Positions 1-8,631 of a stretch of DNA of 64,000 bases are shown here, in pieces. The translations under genes were made by a program, and so were the position numbers. The notes under the pieces were generated by a model. It did not search any database and had not been told where the DNA came from. It was given only the letters and a program-made list of their open reading frames with translations. Where the stretch lies: assembly GCA_963797535.1 (NCBI GenBank), contig CAWCPQ010000001.1, positions 992,001-1,056,000 of the forward strand, given 5' to 3'. Source of the stretch: JAWWOL01 sp963797535. Its GTDB lineage: Bacteria > Actinomycetota > Actinomycetes > JAWWOL01. Each line of letters starts with the position of its first letter. The first letter of the stretch is position 1.

Positions 1-803
1 GTGTTGACGCCGCGCTTGGCCACGACCGACTCGACGGCGTGCGCGTCCCCCGACGCGAGCGCCATGATCGTCGGCGAACCCATCGACGGCAGCAGGGCCA
101 GCACGTCCTGCAGCGCGGAGTCCGGGACGTTGAGCTTCAGCAGCACCTGGCCGCGGGCGCGGATCGCTCCCTGCAGGAGCAGCGCGATGTCGTCCATCGC
201 CGCCCGCTTCTCGGCGTCGGCCGAGCTGGCGGTGTTGGTGATCAGCTCGGTACGGGACACCAGCAGCGTCTCGATGATCTTCAGCCCGTGCTTACGCAGG
301 CTGGTGCCGGTCTCGGTGAGGTCGACGATCGCGTCGACGATGTCCGGGACCTTGGCCTCGGTGGCGCCGTGCGAGGGGATGATCCGCGCCTTGACGCCGA
401 CCTTGTCGAAGAACCGGCGGGTCAGCTCCGGGAACTCGGTGGAGACCCGTACACCGTCGGGCAGCTCGGCACCGGAGCTGGCGGGGTGCTCCTTGGGCAC
501 GGCCAGGATGATCTTGACCGGATTGCTGGTGGCCTTGGAGTACTCGAGCTCGCCGAGGGAGACGACGTCCGAGTCGGTCTCGGTGATCCAGTCCCGGCCG
601 GTGATGCCGACGTCGAACAGTCCCTGCTCGACGTACTGGGGGATCTCCTGCGGGCGCAGGAACATCACCTTGTCGATGCGCGGGTCGTCGATGGTGGCGC
701 GGTAGTCACGGTCGGAGCCGCGGCGCACGGTCAGGTCAGCGGCCTCGAACAGGTCGAGGGTGGCTCGTTCGAGCGAGCCCTTCGGAAGGACGAGCGACAG
801 CAC
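1..803 (-). CDS. hisG: ATP phosphoribosyltransferase, long form (partial, 3' end outside window)
   Basis: First enzyme of histidine synthesis, condensing ATP with PRPP in the cytoplasm. About 267 codons are visible from a GTG start at 801-803; the C-terminus lies beyond base 1. The N-terminus reads MLSLVLPKGSLERATLDLF, followed by GLFDVGITGRDWI and the PRPP-binding stretch DLTETGTSL. The visible C-terminal part (VLLKLNVPDSALQDVLALLP) belongs to the regulatory domain of long-form HisG, which does not need HisZ and is feedback-inhibited by histidine. hisE, often next to hisG in actinobacteria, is not between this gene and ribH: only 76 nt separate them. Confidence 0.95.
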   Translation of the reverse strand, partial: MLSLVLPKGSLERATLDLFEAADLTVRRGSDRDYRATIDDPRIDKVMFLRPQEIPQYVEQGLFDVGITGRDWITETDSDVVSLGELEYSKATSNPVKIILAVPKEHPASSGAELPDGVRVSTEFPELTRRFFDKVGVKARIIPSHGATEAKVPDIVDAIVDLTETGTSLRKHGLKIIETLLVSRTELITNTASSADAEKRAAMDDIALLLQGAIRARGQVLLKLNVPDSALQDVLALLPSMGSPTIMALASGDAHAVESVVAKRGVN

Positions 804-879
804 GGGGTGCCTTTCGGTTCGACAGCAACAGAGGTGGGTTCAGGGTGTGGGCGGCGCGGCAGCAGGGCGGCCGGACCGC

Positions 880-1386
880 CTAGTGATGCGCGTGCTGGCG
901 CTCGTGGGCCGGACGCAGGCCGCGCAGCAGGACCGCCATCTCGACGGCAGCCTCTGCAGCCTCGCGGCCCTTGTCCTCCTTGGACCCGGGCAGCCCGCTG
1001 CGCTCGATCGCCTGCTCGATGGTGTCGCAGGTCAGCACGCCGAAGCCGACGGGAACGCCGGTCGACACCGACACCTCGGTGCAGCCGGCGGTCACACCCT
1101 GGCAGACGTACTCGAAGTGCGGGGTCCCACCGCGGACGACCAGGCCGAGCGCGACGACTGCGTCGTAGCCGGAGTCGGCCAGCACCTTGGCCGCGACCGG
1201 CAGCTCGAAGGCTCCCGGCACGCGCAGCACCCTGGGGTCGTCGATGCCCAGGTCGGCCAGAGCACGCAGCGCGCCGGCGAGCAGCGCGTCGGTGACCTCG
1301 GGGTACCAGCGGGTGGCCACGACGGCGACCCGTACTCCGGCGGTGTCGAGCTGCCCGACTGCGGCAGGTCGGCCTTCGCCGCTCAT
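880..1386 (-). CDS. ribH: 6,7-dimethyl-8-ribityllumazine synthase
   Basis: Penultimate step of riboflavin synthesis: condenses 5-amino-6-ribitylaminouracil (RibD branch) with 3,4-dihydroxy-2-butanone 4-phosphate (RibB branch). The 168-residue protein has the usual length. It carries the substrate-loop motif RVPGAFELPVAAK and the region GLVVRGGTPHFEYVCQGV that contains the catalytic histidine. Enzymes of this family form large icosahedral or pentameric shells. Its ATG overlaps the ribBA stop by 4 nt (ATGA), so it is translationally coupled and is the last gene of the rib operon. Confidence 0.96.
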   Translation of the reverse strand: MSGEGRPAAVGQLDTAGVRVAVVATRWYPEVTDALLAGALRALADLGIDDPRVLRVPGAFELPVAAKVLADSGYDAVVALGLVVRGGTPHFEYVCQGVTAGCTEVSVSTGVPVGFGVLTCDTIEQAIERSGLPGSKEDKGREAAEAAVEMAVLLRGLRPAHERQHAHH

Positions 1387-2645
1387 GGTGTGTCCTCCAC
1401 GGTCGGGCCGGGTGCGGGAGTGCCGCGGATGGGCAGGTCGGGCAGGTCGGGCAGGTCATGGCCCATCCGGTCACGCTTGGTCGTAAGGTACCGGAGGTTC
1501 TCCGCGGTCGCGTACACCGGGAGGGGCACCCTCTCGACGATGCTGAGACCGTAGCCCTCGAGACCTGCCCGCTTGTCCGGGTTGTTGGTGAGCAGCCGCA
1601 TCGTGCGCACCCCGAGGTCGTAGAGGATCTGCGCGCCCGTGCCGTAGTCGCGACTGTCCGACGGCAGGCCGAGCTCGAGGTTGGCGTCGATCGTGTCGGC
1701 GCCCATCTCCTGCAGCTGGTAGGCCTGCAGCTTGTGCATCAGCCCGATGCCCCGTCCCTCGTGGCCGCGGACGTAGAGCACCACTCCCCTGCCCTCGTCG
1801 GCGACCGCGTGCATGGACGCGTGCAGCTGGGGCCCGCAGTCGCAGCGCTTGGACGCGAACACGTCGCCGGTGAGGCACTCGGAGTGCACTCGTACGAGGA
1901 CGTTCTCGCCGTCGCCGATGTCGCCCATCACCAGGGCGATGTGGTCGTGGCCGTCGTAGGCGCCCTGGTAACCCACGGCGCGGAACTCGCCGTGCGGCGT
2001 CGGGATCTTGGCCTCGGCCACCGCGATGACCTGAGTCTCGGTACGGCGACGGAAGGCCACCAGGTCGGCGATCGAGATCATGGTCAGCCCGTGCTCGGCC
2101 GCGAAGTCCTTGAGGTCGGGCACCCTGGCCATCGTGCCGTCGTCGTTGACGATCTCGCAGAGCACGCCGGCCGGCCGCAGCCCGGCAAGTCGGGGCAGGT
2201 CGACCGCGGCCTCGGTGTGGCCGGGGCGCCGCAGCACACCTCCGGCCCTTGCGCGCAGCGGCACCACGTGGCCCGGCCGGGACAGGTCGCTCGGCCGGGT
2301 CGTGGGCGAGGCGAGCAGGTTGATCGTGTGAGCCCGGTCCGCGGCGCTGATGCCGGTGGAGACGCCTTCGCGGGCGTCGACCGTCACCGTGTAGGCGGTC
2401 AGCCGCTTGTCCTGGTTGGTGTGGAACATCGGCGGCAGGTCGAGGCGCGCGCACTCCTCCTCGGTGAGCGGCACGCAGATGAAGCCGGAGGTGTGCCGGA
2501 CCATGAAAGTGACCAGCTCGGGGGTCGCCATCTCGGCGGCGAAGATCAGGTCGCCCTCGTTCTCGCGGTCCTCGTCGTCGACCACGATGACGGCCTTGCC
2601 GGCCGCGATGTCCGCGATGGCCGCCTCGATCGGGTCGAAGCTCAT
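1383..2645 (-). CDS. ribBA: Bifunctional 3,4-dihydroxy-2-butanone-4-phosphate synthase / GTP cyclohydrolase II
   Basis: Supplies both riboflavin precursors: the N-terminal domain (about residues 1-200) converts ribulose 5-phosphate to dihydroxybutanone phosphate, and the C-terminal domain (about 205-405) opens GTP. The first domain shows the acidic metal site DDEDRENEGD and the GHTEAAVDL motif. The second has the zinc cysteines in SECLTGDVF and KRCDCG, and the RGHEGRGIG catalytic loop. At 420 residues it has normal fused length. It overlaps ribE upstream and ribH downstream by 4 nt each. The C-terminal tail contains a short repeated DLPDLPDLP stretch. Confidence 0.96.
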   Translation of the reverse strand: MSFDPIEAAIADIAAGKAVIVVDDEDRENEGDLIFAAEMATPELVTFMVRHTSGFICVPLTEEECARLDLPPMFHTNQDKRLTAYTVTVDAREGVSTGISAADRAHTINLLASPTTRPSDLSRPGHVVPLRARAGGVLRRPGHTEAAVDLPRLAGLRPAGVLCEIVNDDGTMARVPDLKDFAAEHGLTMISIADLVAFRRRTETQVIAVAEAKIPTPHGEFRAVGYQGAYDGHDHIALVMGDIGDGENVLVRVHSECLTGDVFASKRCDCGPQLHASMHAVADEGRGVVLYVRGHEGRGIGLMHKLQAYQLQEMGADTIDANLELGLPSDSRDYGTGAQILYDLGVRTMRLLTNNPDKRAGLEGYGLSIVERVPLPVYATAENLRYLTTKRDRMGHDLPDLPDLPIRGTPAPGPTVEDTP

Positions 2646-3283
2646 GAGCTCTCCTCGTTGTTCGTGGACTCGGCGGAACCACCAGCGATGACCCCTCGGA
2701 CCGACAGCAGCCGTTCGACGTACTTGCCGATCACGTCGAACTCGAGGTTGACCGGCTCGCCGACCTCGCGGTGCCCGAGCGTCGTACGGGACAGGGTCTC
2801 GGGGATGAGCGAGACGGTGAACCAGTCGTCACCGGCCTCGACGACGGTGAGGCTGACCCCGTCGACCGTGACCGAGCCCTTGTCGACGACCCGGGCGGCG
2901 TAGGCCGGCGGGATCGCGACCTTGACCACCTCCCAGTGCTCGGAGGGGCTGCGTTCGACCACGGTGCCGGTGACGTCGACGTGGCCCTGGACGACGTGAC
3001 CGCCCAGTCGCGCGTCGGCCTTCATCGCCCGCTCGAGGTTGACCGGCGATCCGGCGCCGAGCAGGCCGAGGGTGGTCCGGCGCAGGGTCTCGAGCATGAC
3101 GTCGGCGACGAAGCTGTCACCCTCGATCGAGGTGACGGTCAGGCACACGCCACTCACGCAGATCGAGTCGCCGGGGTGGGCGTCGCTCACCGCGAGCGGA
3201 CCGCGCACGGTGATCAGTGCCGCGTCCTGCGTGTGCTCGAGCGTCTCGATCGTGCCGAGCTCCTCGACGATGCCGGTGAACAC
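2642..3283 (-). CDS. ribE: Riboflavin synthase, alpha chain
   Basis: Final step: dismutation of two lumazine molecules into riboflavin. The 213-residue protein begins with the family hallmark MFTGIVEELG and has two tandem lumazine-binding repeats, marked by SICVSGVCLTV in the first and GSVTVDGVSLTV in the second, plus GGHVVQGHVD and the repeat-2 segment NLEFDVIGKYVERL. It starts with GTG directly after the ribD stop (TGA then GTG, no gap). Also called ribC in some actinobacterial annotations. Confidence 0.95.
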   Translation of the reverse strand: MFTGIVEELGTIETLEHTQDAALITVRGPLAVSDAHPGDSICVSGVCLTVTSIEGDSFVADVMLETLRRTTLGLLGAGSPVNLERAMKADARLGGHVVQGHVDVTGTVVERSPSEHWEVVKVAIPPAYAARVVDKGSVTVDGVSLTVVEAGDDWFTVSLIPETLSRTTLGHREVGEPVNLEFDVIGKYVERLLSVRGVIAGGSAESTNNEESS

Positions 3284-4366
3284 TCAGATCCCCTCTCGTA
3301 CGGGCCGGGCGACGATGCGAACGTCGGGACCGATGCTTTCGATGTCGTCGAAGCGGAACCGGTGCGCCTCGGCAAGCGTGGTCACCGCAGCCTCCTCGAG
3401 CGCCGACCGGCCGGCGCCGAGGAGCTGCGGCGCGATGTAGCCGACCACCCGGTCGACCAGGTCGGCCTGCAGGAAGGCGCCGGCCAGGGTCGGGCCGCCC
3501 TCGAGGAACAGGTGGCGCAGACCCCGTGCATCCAGCTGCTTGAGCGCCTGCCGCAGGTCGATCCGGCCGTCGGTGCCGCGGGTCACCGTCTCGACCTCGG
3601 TGTGCGGCCAGGTGCGCTCGCAACCCTCGCCAACGAGGATCAGGCAGCCGGCGCCGAGCACAGCTGCGCCGGCTGGCGTGCGGCCGTCCGAGTCGAGGAC
3701 GATCCGCAGCGGCTGCCGGGCGAGGGCCGCGGTACGGGTCGTGAGCCGCGGGTCGTCGGCGAGCACGGTGCCGATGCCGGCCACGACCGCGTCGGCCTGC
3801 GCCCGCAGCCGGTGCACGTCGGCGCGAGACTGCTCCGACGTGATCCACTTGCTGGTGCCGTCGGCAGCGGCGGACCGGCCGTCGAGACTGGCGGCGTACT
3901 TCCACGTCACGAAGGGACGGCCGTGGCGCACCGACAGCAGCCAGGCCTCGTTGTCGCGTTCGGCCTCGTCGGCGAGCAGTCCCGCCTCCACCGTGATGCC
4001 GGCCCTGCGCAGTGCCTCGGCACCGCCGGCCGCGGCGGGGTTGGGGTCGTCGACGGCGTAGACCACTCGCGAAACGGCGGCGTCGATGATCGCTTGCGAG
4101 CAGGGACCGGTCGTGCCGACGTGGTTGCACGGCTCGAGGGTGCACACGACGGTGCCGCCGCGAGCACGGTCGCCTGCTGTCGCCAGGGCCAGGATCTCCG
4201 CGTGCGGATGGCCTGGGCCGCCGGTGTGGGCACCAGTGCCGGCGACGTGGCCTTGGGCGTCGATCACGACCGCGCCGACGATCGGGTTGGTGCCCGTACG
4301 ACCGAGCTCTGCCCTGGCGAGAACGAGCGCATGCTGCATCGCCTCGTGCTCGTTCGCGCTGGCCAT
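3284..4366 (-). CDS. ribD: Bifunctional diaminohydroxyphosphoribosylaminopyrimidine deaminase / 5-amino-6-(5-phosphoribosylamino)uracil reductase
   Basis: Carries out the second and third steps of the GTP branch of riboflavin synthesis. The N-terminal cytidine-deaminase-like domain (about 1-145) has its zinc site at H55-A-E57, C80 and C89 (motifs HPHAE, TLEPCNH, TTGPC). The C-terminal reductase domain (about 146-360) contains TWKYAASLDGRSA and FLEGGPTLAGAFL. The 360-residue length is normal. It is the first gene of the rib operon and lies about 130 nt downstream of an FMN riboswitch, which probably controls ribD-ribE-ribBA-ribH together. Confidence 0.95.
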   Translation of the reverse strand: MASANEHEAMQHALVLARAELGRTGTNPIVGAVVIDAQGHVAGTGAHTGGPGHPHAEILALATAGDRARGGTVVCTLEPCNHVGTTGPCSQAIIDAAVSRVVYAVDDPNPAAAGGAEALRRAGITVEAGLLADEAERDNEAWLLSVRHGRPFVTWKYAASLDGRSAAADGTSKWITSEQSRADVHRLRAQADAVVAGIGTVLADDPRLTTRTAALARQPLRIVLDSDGRTPAGAAVLGAGCLILVGEGCERTWPHTEVETVTRGTDGRIDLRQALKQLDARGLRHLFLEGGPTLAGAFLQADLVDRVVGYIAPQLLGAGRSALEEAAVTTLAEAHRFRFDDIESIGPDVRIVARPVREGI

Positions 4367-4494
4367 GCTGCTCGCCTCCGGTCCTCGGTCGCCGTACGGC
4401 GTAACCGGGACGAGGACGGGGCACGGGCAATCCTGAGAAACACGCCAGGAATCATCAAGTCCGGCGCACTCACCAGCAGGACGCCCGCGCGCTG

Positions 4495-4612
4495 CCTCCC
4501 ATCCGGACTTTCACCGTCGGTCCCGGAATTTCACCGGGTCAACCGGCCACTGGCAGTGGTCGGGTCGCGGACTGTCACCGCCGGCTCGGACTTTCACCGA
4601 TCCCGGAGCGCG
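4495..4612 (-). promoter_or_regulatory. FMN riboswitch (RFN element)
   Basis: Read on the minus strand, the leader of ribD contains the conserved RFN blocks in order: GGGATCGGTGAAAGTCCG, CCGGCGGTGACAGTCCGCGA, a variable hairpin (GACCACTGCCAGTGGCC), GACCCGGTGAAATTCCGGGA, and CGACGGTGAAAGTCCGGAT. The repeated GGTGAAAnTCC units and the closing stem are diagnostic. FMN binding is expected to turn off the downstream rib operon. About 128 nt separate it from the ribD start; the attenuation mechanism is not obvious from the sequence. Confidence 0.95.
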
Positions 4613-4655
4613 CGTACGTGAAGCTTGTTCGTACGCTGCCAGTCTGGCACGTCGA

Positions 4656-6293
4656 TCACGGCCGTGCACCGCCTGCTCGGGTCGCCAGCCGCGACTGCAC
4701 CACGGCGTTCCAGGAGCTCGGCGGTGGCTGCTGGGTCAGGGCCAGCAGGAAAGTCTCGCGGTTCAGGCTCAGCGTGGTGACGTCGTCGACGGCGGTGACC
4801 GTCGCTGTTCGCGGCGTGTTGAACAGCAGCGCCAGCTCACCCACCCCCGATCCCGGTCCCAGCCGGTTGACGACAAGCCCGTCCTGAGTGACAACGACCC
4901 GGCCGGTCACGATGACGTGGTAGCGGTCACCGGGCTCACCCTGGGACATCAGCGGTACGCCGGCCGCGAACGCATGTGGCTCCGCGGCCCTGGCCAGTCC
5001 TTCGAGGGTCGCGGCTCCGAGGTGCGCCAGCGCCTCCGCCCCCCGCAGTGCCTCGACCCGCGACGATGCGCCGAGGAATCCCTGCTCGGCGACGATCAAG
5101 GGCCGCGCGATAACGACCGCGGTCGCGATGAGCAGTCCGCCGATGGTCACGAAAGTGCCGTCCATCCCGACCACGGCGACGAGCAGCGGAACCACGAGAG
5201 CGCCCAGCAGCAGGACCGCCGACTCGGTAGCCTCCGCGGCAGCGAAGACGTGCGCCAGCAGGCGCAGCTCGGTCAGCCGTTGCAGGGTCGCTGTCCCGGC
5301 CACGAGCATGACCGAGGCCATGGCCCCGATCAGCACGAAGATCGCGGCCGCGGCCCCCGGTGCACGCGCTGCACTGAGCGCGGTCACCGCGCCGCCGGCC
5401 AGGGCAGCGGCACCGACGGCGGCCGGCCACAGATGCCGCCGGCCGATCAGCACGACGGAGGCCGTGCCGCCGACCATCGCTCCCGCCCCCAGCGCGGCTC
5501 CGAACCATCCGGCCGTCGACGGGTCACCGTTCATGCCGTTGGCCACGACGACGACGAGCAAATCAAGACACCCGAGCAGAAAGCCCTGCCCGGCAAGCAG
5601 CAGGAGACCGGCGCGGGGACCGGCGGCTCGTCCGATGGCCCGCAGGGCGTTCGCCAGTCTCGGCGCGGTACCGCTCTCGTACACGATGTCCTCGACCCCT
5701 GGCCGGATCAGGAACGCCCCTGCGGTCGCGACTCCGGCAATCACGGCGAACGCCGCAAAGGCGGCAGCGAAGCTCGCCAAGGAGAGCAGCACGGCGGCCA
5801 CGGCCGGTCCGACCAGGCTCGCGGTGCCGTCGAACCAGCCGAGGAGCACGTGCGCCCTGGTGATGCTGCGGGCGTCCGGGGTCAGGGACGGCAGCAGGGC
5901 GGAGATCGACGGCCGGGTGGTGACCATCGCCGTTGCCGCGAGCACCGCTGCCGCATAGGACACGAACACCGGCAGCGACGCCCGGATGGACACGGAGAGC
6001 ACGACGAAGCCAGCGGTCTGCACCAGCAGGCCGCGGCTCAGCACCGCTCGTGAACCCAGCCTCGCGAGCACACTCCCGATGCCCAGGGCCGCCAGCGTCG
6101 CGGGCACCAGACAGGCGACCAGCACGAAGGCCGCTTCCCGCACGCCGCCGCGGTTGTTGGCGTAGATGGTGACCGTGATCCAGGAGCCGTACTCGCTGAC
6201 CTTGAAGCAGCCGAAGATGACCGCGAGACTCCACAGGCCGGCGCGACTCGGCTCAGTGCGCCGAACCACCCGAAGATCCGCCGGGCCGGTCAT
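4656..6293 (-). CDS. MFS-type membrane transporter with C-terminal cyclic nucleotide-binding domain
   Basis: A 545-residue protein. Residues about 20-405 form roughly 11-12 hydrophobic segments in a major-facilitator-like arrangement. Residues about 430-525 form a cNMP-binding (CAP-like) domain with the cassette GVGELALLFNTPRTATVTAV, which carries the expected Gly-Glu and Arg of the phosphate-binding loop. The hydrophobic region resembles actinobacterial MFS proteins fused to cNMP domains whose substrate is unknown. It may be a ligand-gated exporter or a membrane sensor. It is divergent from the rib leader by orientation of context but on the same strand as rib, ending at 4656 just upstream of the riboswitch. 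No transport substrate can be inferred. Confidence 0.8.
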   Translation of the reverse strand: MTGPADLRVVRRTEPSRAGLWSLAVIFGCFKVSEYGSWITVTIYANNRGGVREAAFVLVACLVPATLAALGIGSVLARLGSRAVLSRGLLVQTAGFVVLSVSIRASLPVFVSYAAAVLAATAMVTTRPSISALLPSLTPDARSITRAHVLLGWFDGTASLVGPAVAAVLLSLASFAAAFAAFAVIAGVATAGAFLIRPGVEDIVYESGTAPRLANALRAIGRAAGPRAGLLLLAGQGFLLGCLDLLVVVVANGMNGDPSTAGWFGAALGAGAMVGGTASVVLIGRRHLWPAAVGAAALAGGAVTALSAARAPGAAAAIFVLIGAMASVMLVAGTATLQRLTELRLLAHVFAAAEATESAVLLLGALVVPLLVAVVGMDGTFVTIGGLLIATAVVIARPLIVAEQGFLGASSRVEALRGAEALAHLGAATLEGLARAAEPHAFAAGVPLMSQGEPGDRYHVIVTGRVVVTQDGLVVNRLGPGSGVGELALLFNTPRTATVTAVDDVTTLSLNRETFLLALTQQPPPSSWNAVVQSRLATRAGGARP

Positions 6294-6347
6294 CAGGCCT
6301 CAAGATCGTCTGCCATGCGGCTGAGTCTGATCCGAACCAGCCCGTGG

Positions 6348-6983
6348 TCAAGAGGAGCCGGCGAGCCCGAGCTCGTACGCGGCGATGGCGGCCTGGACCC
6401 GGTCGCGCAGTCCGAGCTTTGCCAGGATCGCTGCGACGTGCGTCTTCACCGTCGACAGGCTGACGTGGAGCTCGGCCCCGATCTCGGCGTTGCTCAGTCC
6501 ACGTCCGAGAGCTGCGAGGATCTCGCGTTCCCGCGGCGTCAGCAGACCCAGCCGGGGATCCGGCACAGCAGCAGGCGGCCGGTGGACGTAGGCGTCGGCC
6601 AGGCGCCGGGCGATCGAGGGAGCCAGCGGCAGGTCACCCTTGCTCGCGGCATGGACAGCCGCGATCAGGGTGTCCGGTTCAACGTCCTTGAGCAGGTAAC
6701 CGGATGCGCCTGCCAGGAGTGCGTCGGTCAGGTAGTCGTCCACGTCGAAGGTCGTGAGCATCACGACCTTGGGCGGGTTGGGCCGGCCGAGGATCGCTCG
6801 CGCTGCTGCCAACCCGTCGACCCGAGGCATGCGCACGTCCAGCAGTACGACGTCGGGGCGCAAAGCGTTGACCATCGCCACAGCCTCGGCCCCGTCCGCA
6901 GCCTCGCCGACCACGTCGATGCCGGGGTCGGCGTTGAGGATGTGCCGGAAGCCGACCCGTACCAGGGCCGTGTGTGGGGTCAG
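6348..6983 (-). pseudogene. NarL/LuxR-type response regulator lacking its N-terminus
   Basis: Similarity to NarL-family regulators begins at about base 6971 with TALVRVGFRHIL and continues through the phosphoacceptor segment LLDVRMPRVDG, the conserved Lys in GYLLKD, and a LuxR helix-turn-helix (LTPREREILAALGRGLSNAE, then STVKTHVAAIL). The first strand and the acidic pair (normally like RVLLADDQ) are missing, because the frame enters the end of the upstream receiver-GGDEF gene. No ATG or GTG start is available near the normal position; only a CTG forming CTGA with that gene's stop could initiate. No partner histidine kinase is nearby. It is probably a remnant; a short protein with a working DNA-binding domain is the alternative. 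Confidence 0.6.
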
Positions 6984-7915
6984 CCGACGATGTCGCCGCG
7001 ACGGTCGATGGCAATGGCCGAGCCGACCGTCGCCTTGGCCACGGACTTCATCTCGGCAGCGACAGCCACGATCTCGCGGTGGTCCTCGAACCGCCGCCGC
7101 CCGGCCATGGCGATGCCGATCGACACCGACACGAGCGGAAACCTCCGGACGATGTTCTGCCGGTCCCGCAGCTCGAGGTAGCCCTTGGCGACGTCGTCGG
7201 CGTCGTGCAGCGCCATCACCGAAGCGTCGAAAGCCTCGAGGATCCGCTCGCACACCGCCTCGGCCTGCTCCGGGTAGGCGAGCACGACGAAGTCGTCTCC
7301 ACCGATGTGACCGACGAACGGCACGGGTCGTTCGGTGTTGCCGGCCACCCGCTGCAACACACCGGCCAGCAGCATGATGACGTCGTCGCCGCGCAGGAAC
7401 CCGTACGCATCGTTGAAGGCCTTGAAGTTGTCGAGGTCGACGTGGCAGACCGCGAAGTCCTCGCCGGTGGCCAGCCGACGAGCGATCTCCTGCTCGATCC
7501 GGTAGTTGCCCGGCAGTCCGGTCAGCGGGGAGACCGACCGCATCTCCGCGTTGCGCCGCAGCGTCGAGCGCACCCTGGCCACCATCTCGAGGGTGTCGAA
7601 CGGCTTGACGATGTAGTCGTCGGCGCCTGCGGTGAGGCCGACGACCCGGTCGGCGGAGCGGTCCTTGGCCGTCAGCAGGATCACCGGCATGTTGGAGGTG
7701 ATCGGGTCGGAGCGCAGCTGGCGGGTCAGCTCGACCCCGTCGATGCCGGGCATCATCACGTCGAGCAGCACCAGGTCCGGCATCGACTCACGGATGATCG
7801 CCATCGCCTCGGCGCCGTCGCAGGCGATCCGCACGTCGAAGCCCTCGAGGCGCAGGTTGATCTCGACGAACCGGGCGATGTCCGCGTCGTCGTCGACGAT
7901 CAGGACGGTGTTCAC
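6980..7915 (-). CDS. Response regulator with receiver and GGDEF domains (putative diguanylate cyclase)
   Basis: 311 residues. The receiver domain (about 1-120) is complete: IVDDDADIARF, phosphoacceptor in LLDVMMPGIDG, LLTAKD, and the Lys in VKPFDT. The GGDEF domain (about 130-300) has LTGLPGNYR, CHVDLDNFKAFNDAYG and the active-site loop GHIGGDDFVVL. The signature is GGDDF rather than GGDEF, so cyclase activity is likely but unproven. No RxxD inhibitory site is evident just before the loop. A GTG start overlaps the rpe stop by 4 nt. If active, it would make c-di-GMP in a cell that also encodes BldD and a MshEN-bearing PilB in this window. Confidence 0.88.
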   Translation of the reverse strand: MNTVLIVDDDADIARFVEINLRLEGFDVRIACDGAEAMAIIRESMPDLVLLDVMMPGIDGVELTRQLRSDPITSNMPVILLTAKDRSADRVVGLTAGADDYIVKPFDTLEMVARVRSTLRRNAEMRSVSPLTGLPGNYRIEQEIARRLATGEDFAVCHVDLDNFKAFNDAYGFLRGDDVIMLLAGVLQRVAGNTERPVPFVGHIGGDDFVVLAYPEQAEAVCERILEAFDASVMALHDADDVAKGYLELRDRQNIVRRFPLVSVSIGIAMAGRRRFEDHREIVAVAAEMKSVAKATVGSAIAIDRRGDIVG

Positions 7916-8577
7916 CGAGCGGCTGCCCTGGCCGTCGCGAGCAGGGACGTGACGGCCGCAGCCGGGTCCTCACGCCCGAAGACCGCCGATCCGGCCACGA
8001 AGACGTCGGCGCCGGCCTGTGCGCAGCGGCCGATCGTGTCCTCGTCGACGCCGCCGTCGACCTGGAGCCACACCGACTGTCCGCTGCCGCCGATGAGCTC
8101 GCGGGTGCGCCGAATCTTGGGCAGCATCACGTCGAGGAAGGACTGGCCACCGAAGCCGGGCTCGACGGTCATGATCAGCACCATGTCCAGCTCGCCGAGC
8201 AGGTCCGCGTAGGGCTCGATCGGCGTGGCCGGCCGCAGCGCCATGCCCGCCCTCGCGCCGGCGGACCGAATGGCTCTCGCGGTACGGATGGGCGCGGCGG
8301 CAGCCTCGACGTGGAACGTGACGTTGCCGGCGCCTGCCTCGGCGTAGCGCGGTGCCCAGGTGTCGGGGTCCTCGATCATCAGGTGGCAGTCCAGCGGCAG
8401 CGCCGTGGCCTTGACCAGAGCCTGCACGACCGGCAGCCCCAAGGTGAGGTTGGGCACGAAGTGGTTGTCCATCACGTCCACGTGCAGCCAGTCGGCGGCG
8501 TCGGCGACGACCGCTGCCTCGTCAGCGAGCCGAGCGAAGTCGGCCGCAAGAATGCTCGGCGCCAGCTGCAGTGTCAC
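7912..8577 (-). CDS. rpe: Ribulose-phosphate 3-epimerase
   Basis: Interconverts ribulose 5-phosphate and xylulose 5-phosphate in the pentose phosphate pathway. It is a TIM-barrel with motifs LAPSILAADFARL, WLHVDVMDNHFVPNLTLG, LDCHLMIEDP, MTVEPGFGGQSF and LQVDGGVDEDT, which hold the metal-binding His and Asp residues. A GTG start at 8575-8577 (protein beginning VTLQLAPSI) gives 221 residues, the usual family length; an upstream ATG at 8626-8628 would add 17 residues without family similarity. It precedes the GGDEF gene with a 4-nt overlap. Confidence 0.94.
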   Translation of the reverse strand: MTLQLAPSILAADFARLADEAAVVADAADWLHVDVMDNHFVPNLTLGLPVVQALVKATALPLDCHLMIEDPDTWAPRYAEAGAGNVTFHVEAAAAPIRTARAIRSAGARAGMALRPATPIEPYADLLGELDMVLIMTVEPGFGGQSFLDVMLPKIRRTRELIGGSGQSVWLQVDGGVDEDTIGRCAQAGADVFVAGSAVFGREDPAAAVTSLLATARAAAR

Positions 8578-8631
8578 GTGGACGAACCCTTCTTCCCCTG
8601 TGCTCAGGATTCTAGCCACGCTGTGCAAGCG

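Noticed and set aside
804..879. Missing hisE gene hidden between hisG and ribH
   Set aside because: The gap is only 76 nt and has no reading frame of that family; hisE must be elsewhere.
1458..2903. Long plus-strand frame opposite ribBA and ribE
   Set aside because: Composition is that of a reverse shadow (rich in G, V, D, H, R), with no start context or family similarity.
5933..6172. Short Arg/Pro-rich open frames inside the transporter gene
   Set aside because: Typical out-of-frame artefacts of high-GC DNA without ribosome-binding sites.
6984..7253. Upstream extension of the response regulator frame to a 301-residue protein
   Set aside because: The added residues are an Arg-rich shadow of the receiver-GGDEF gene, not a receiver domain N-terminus.
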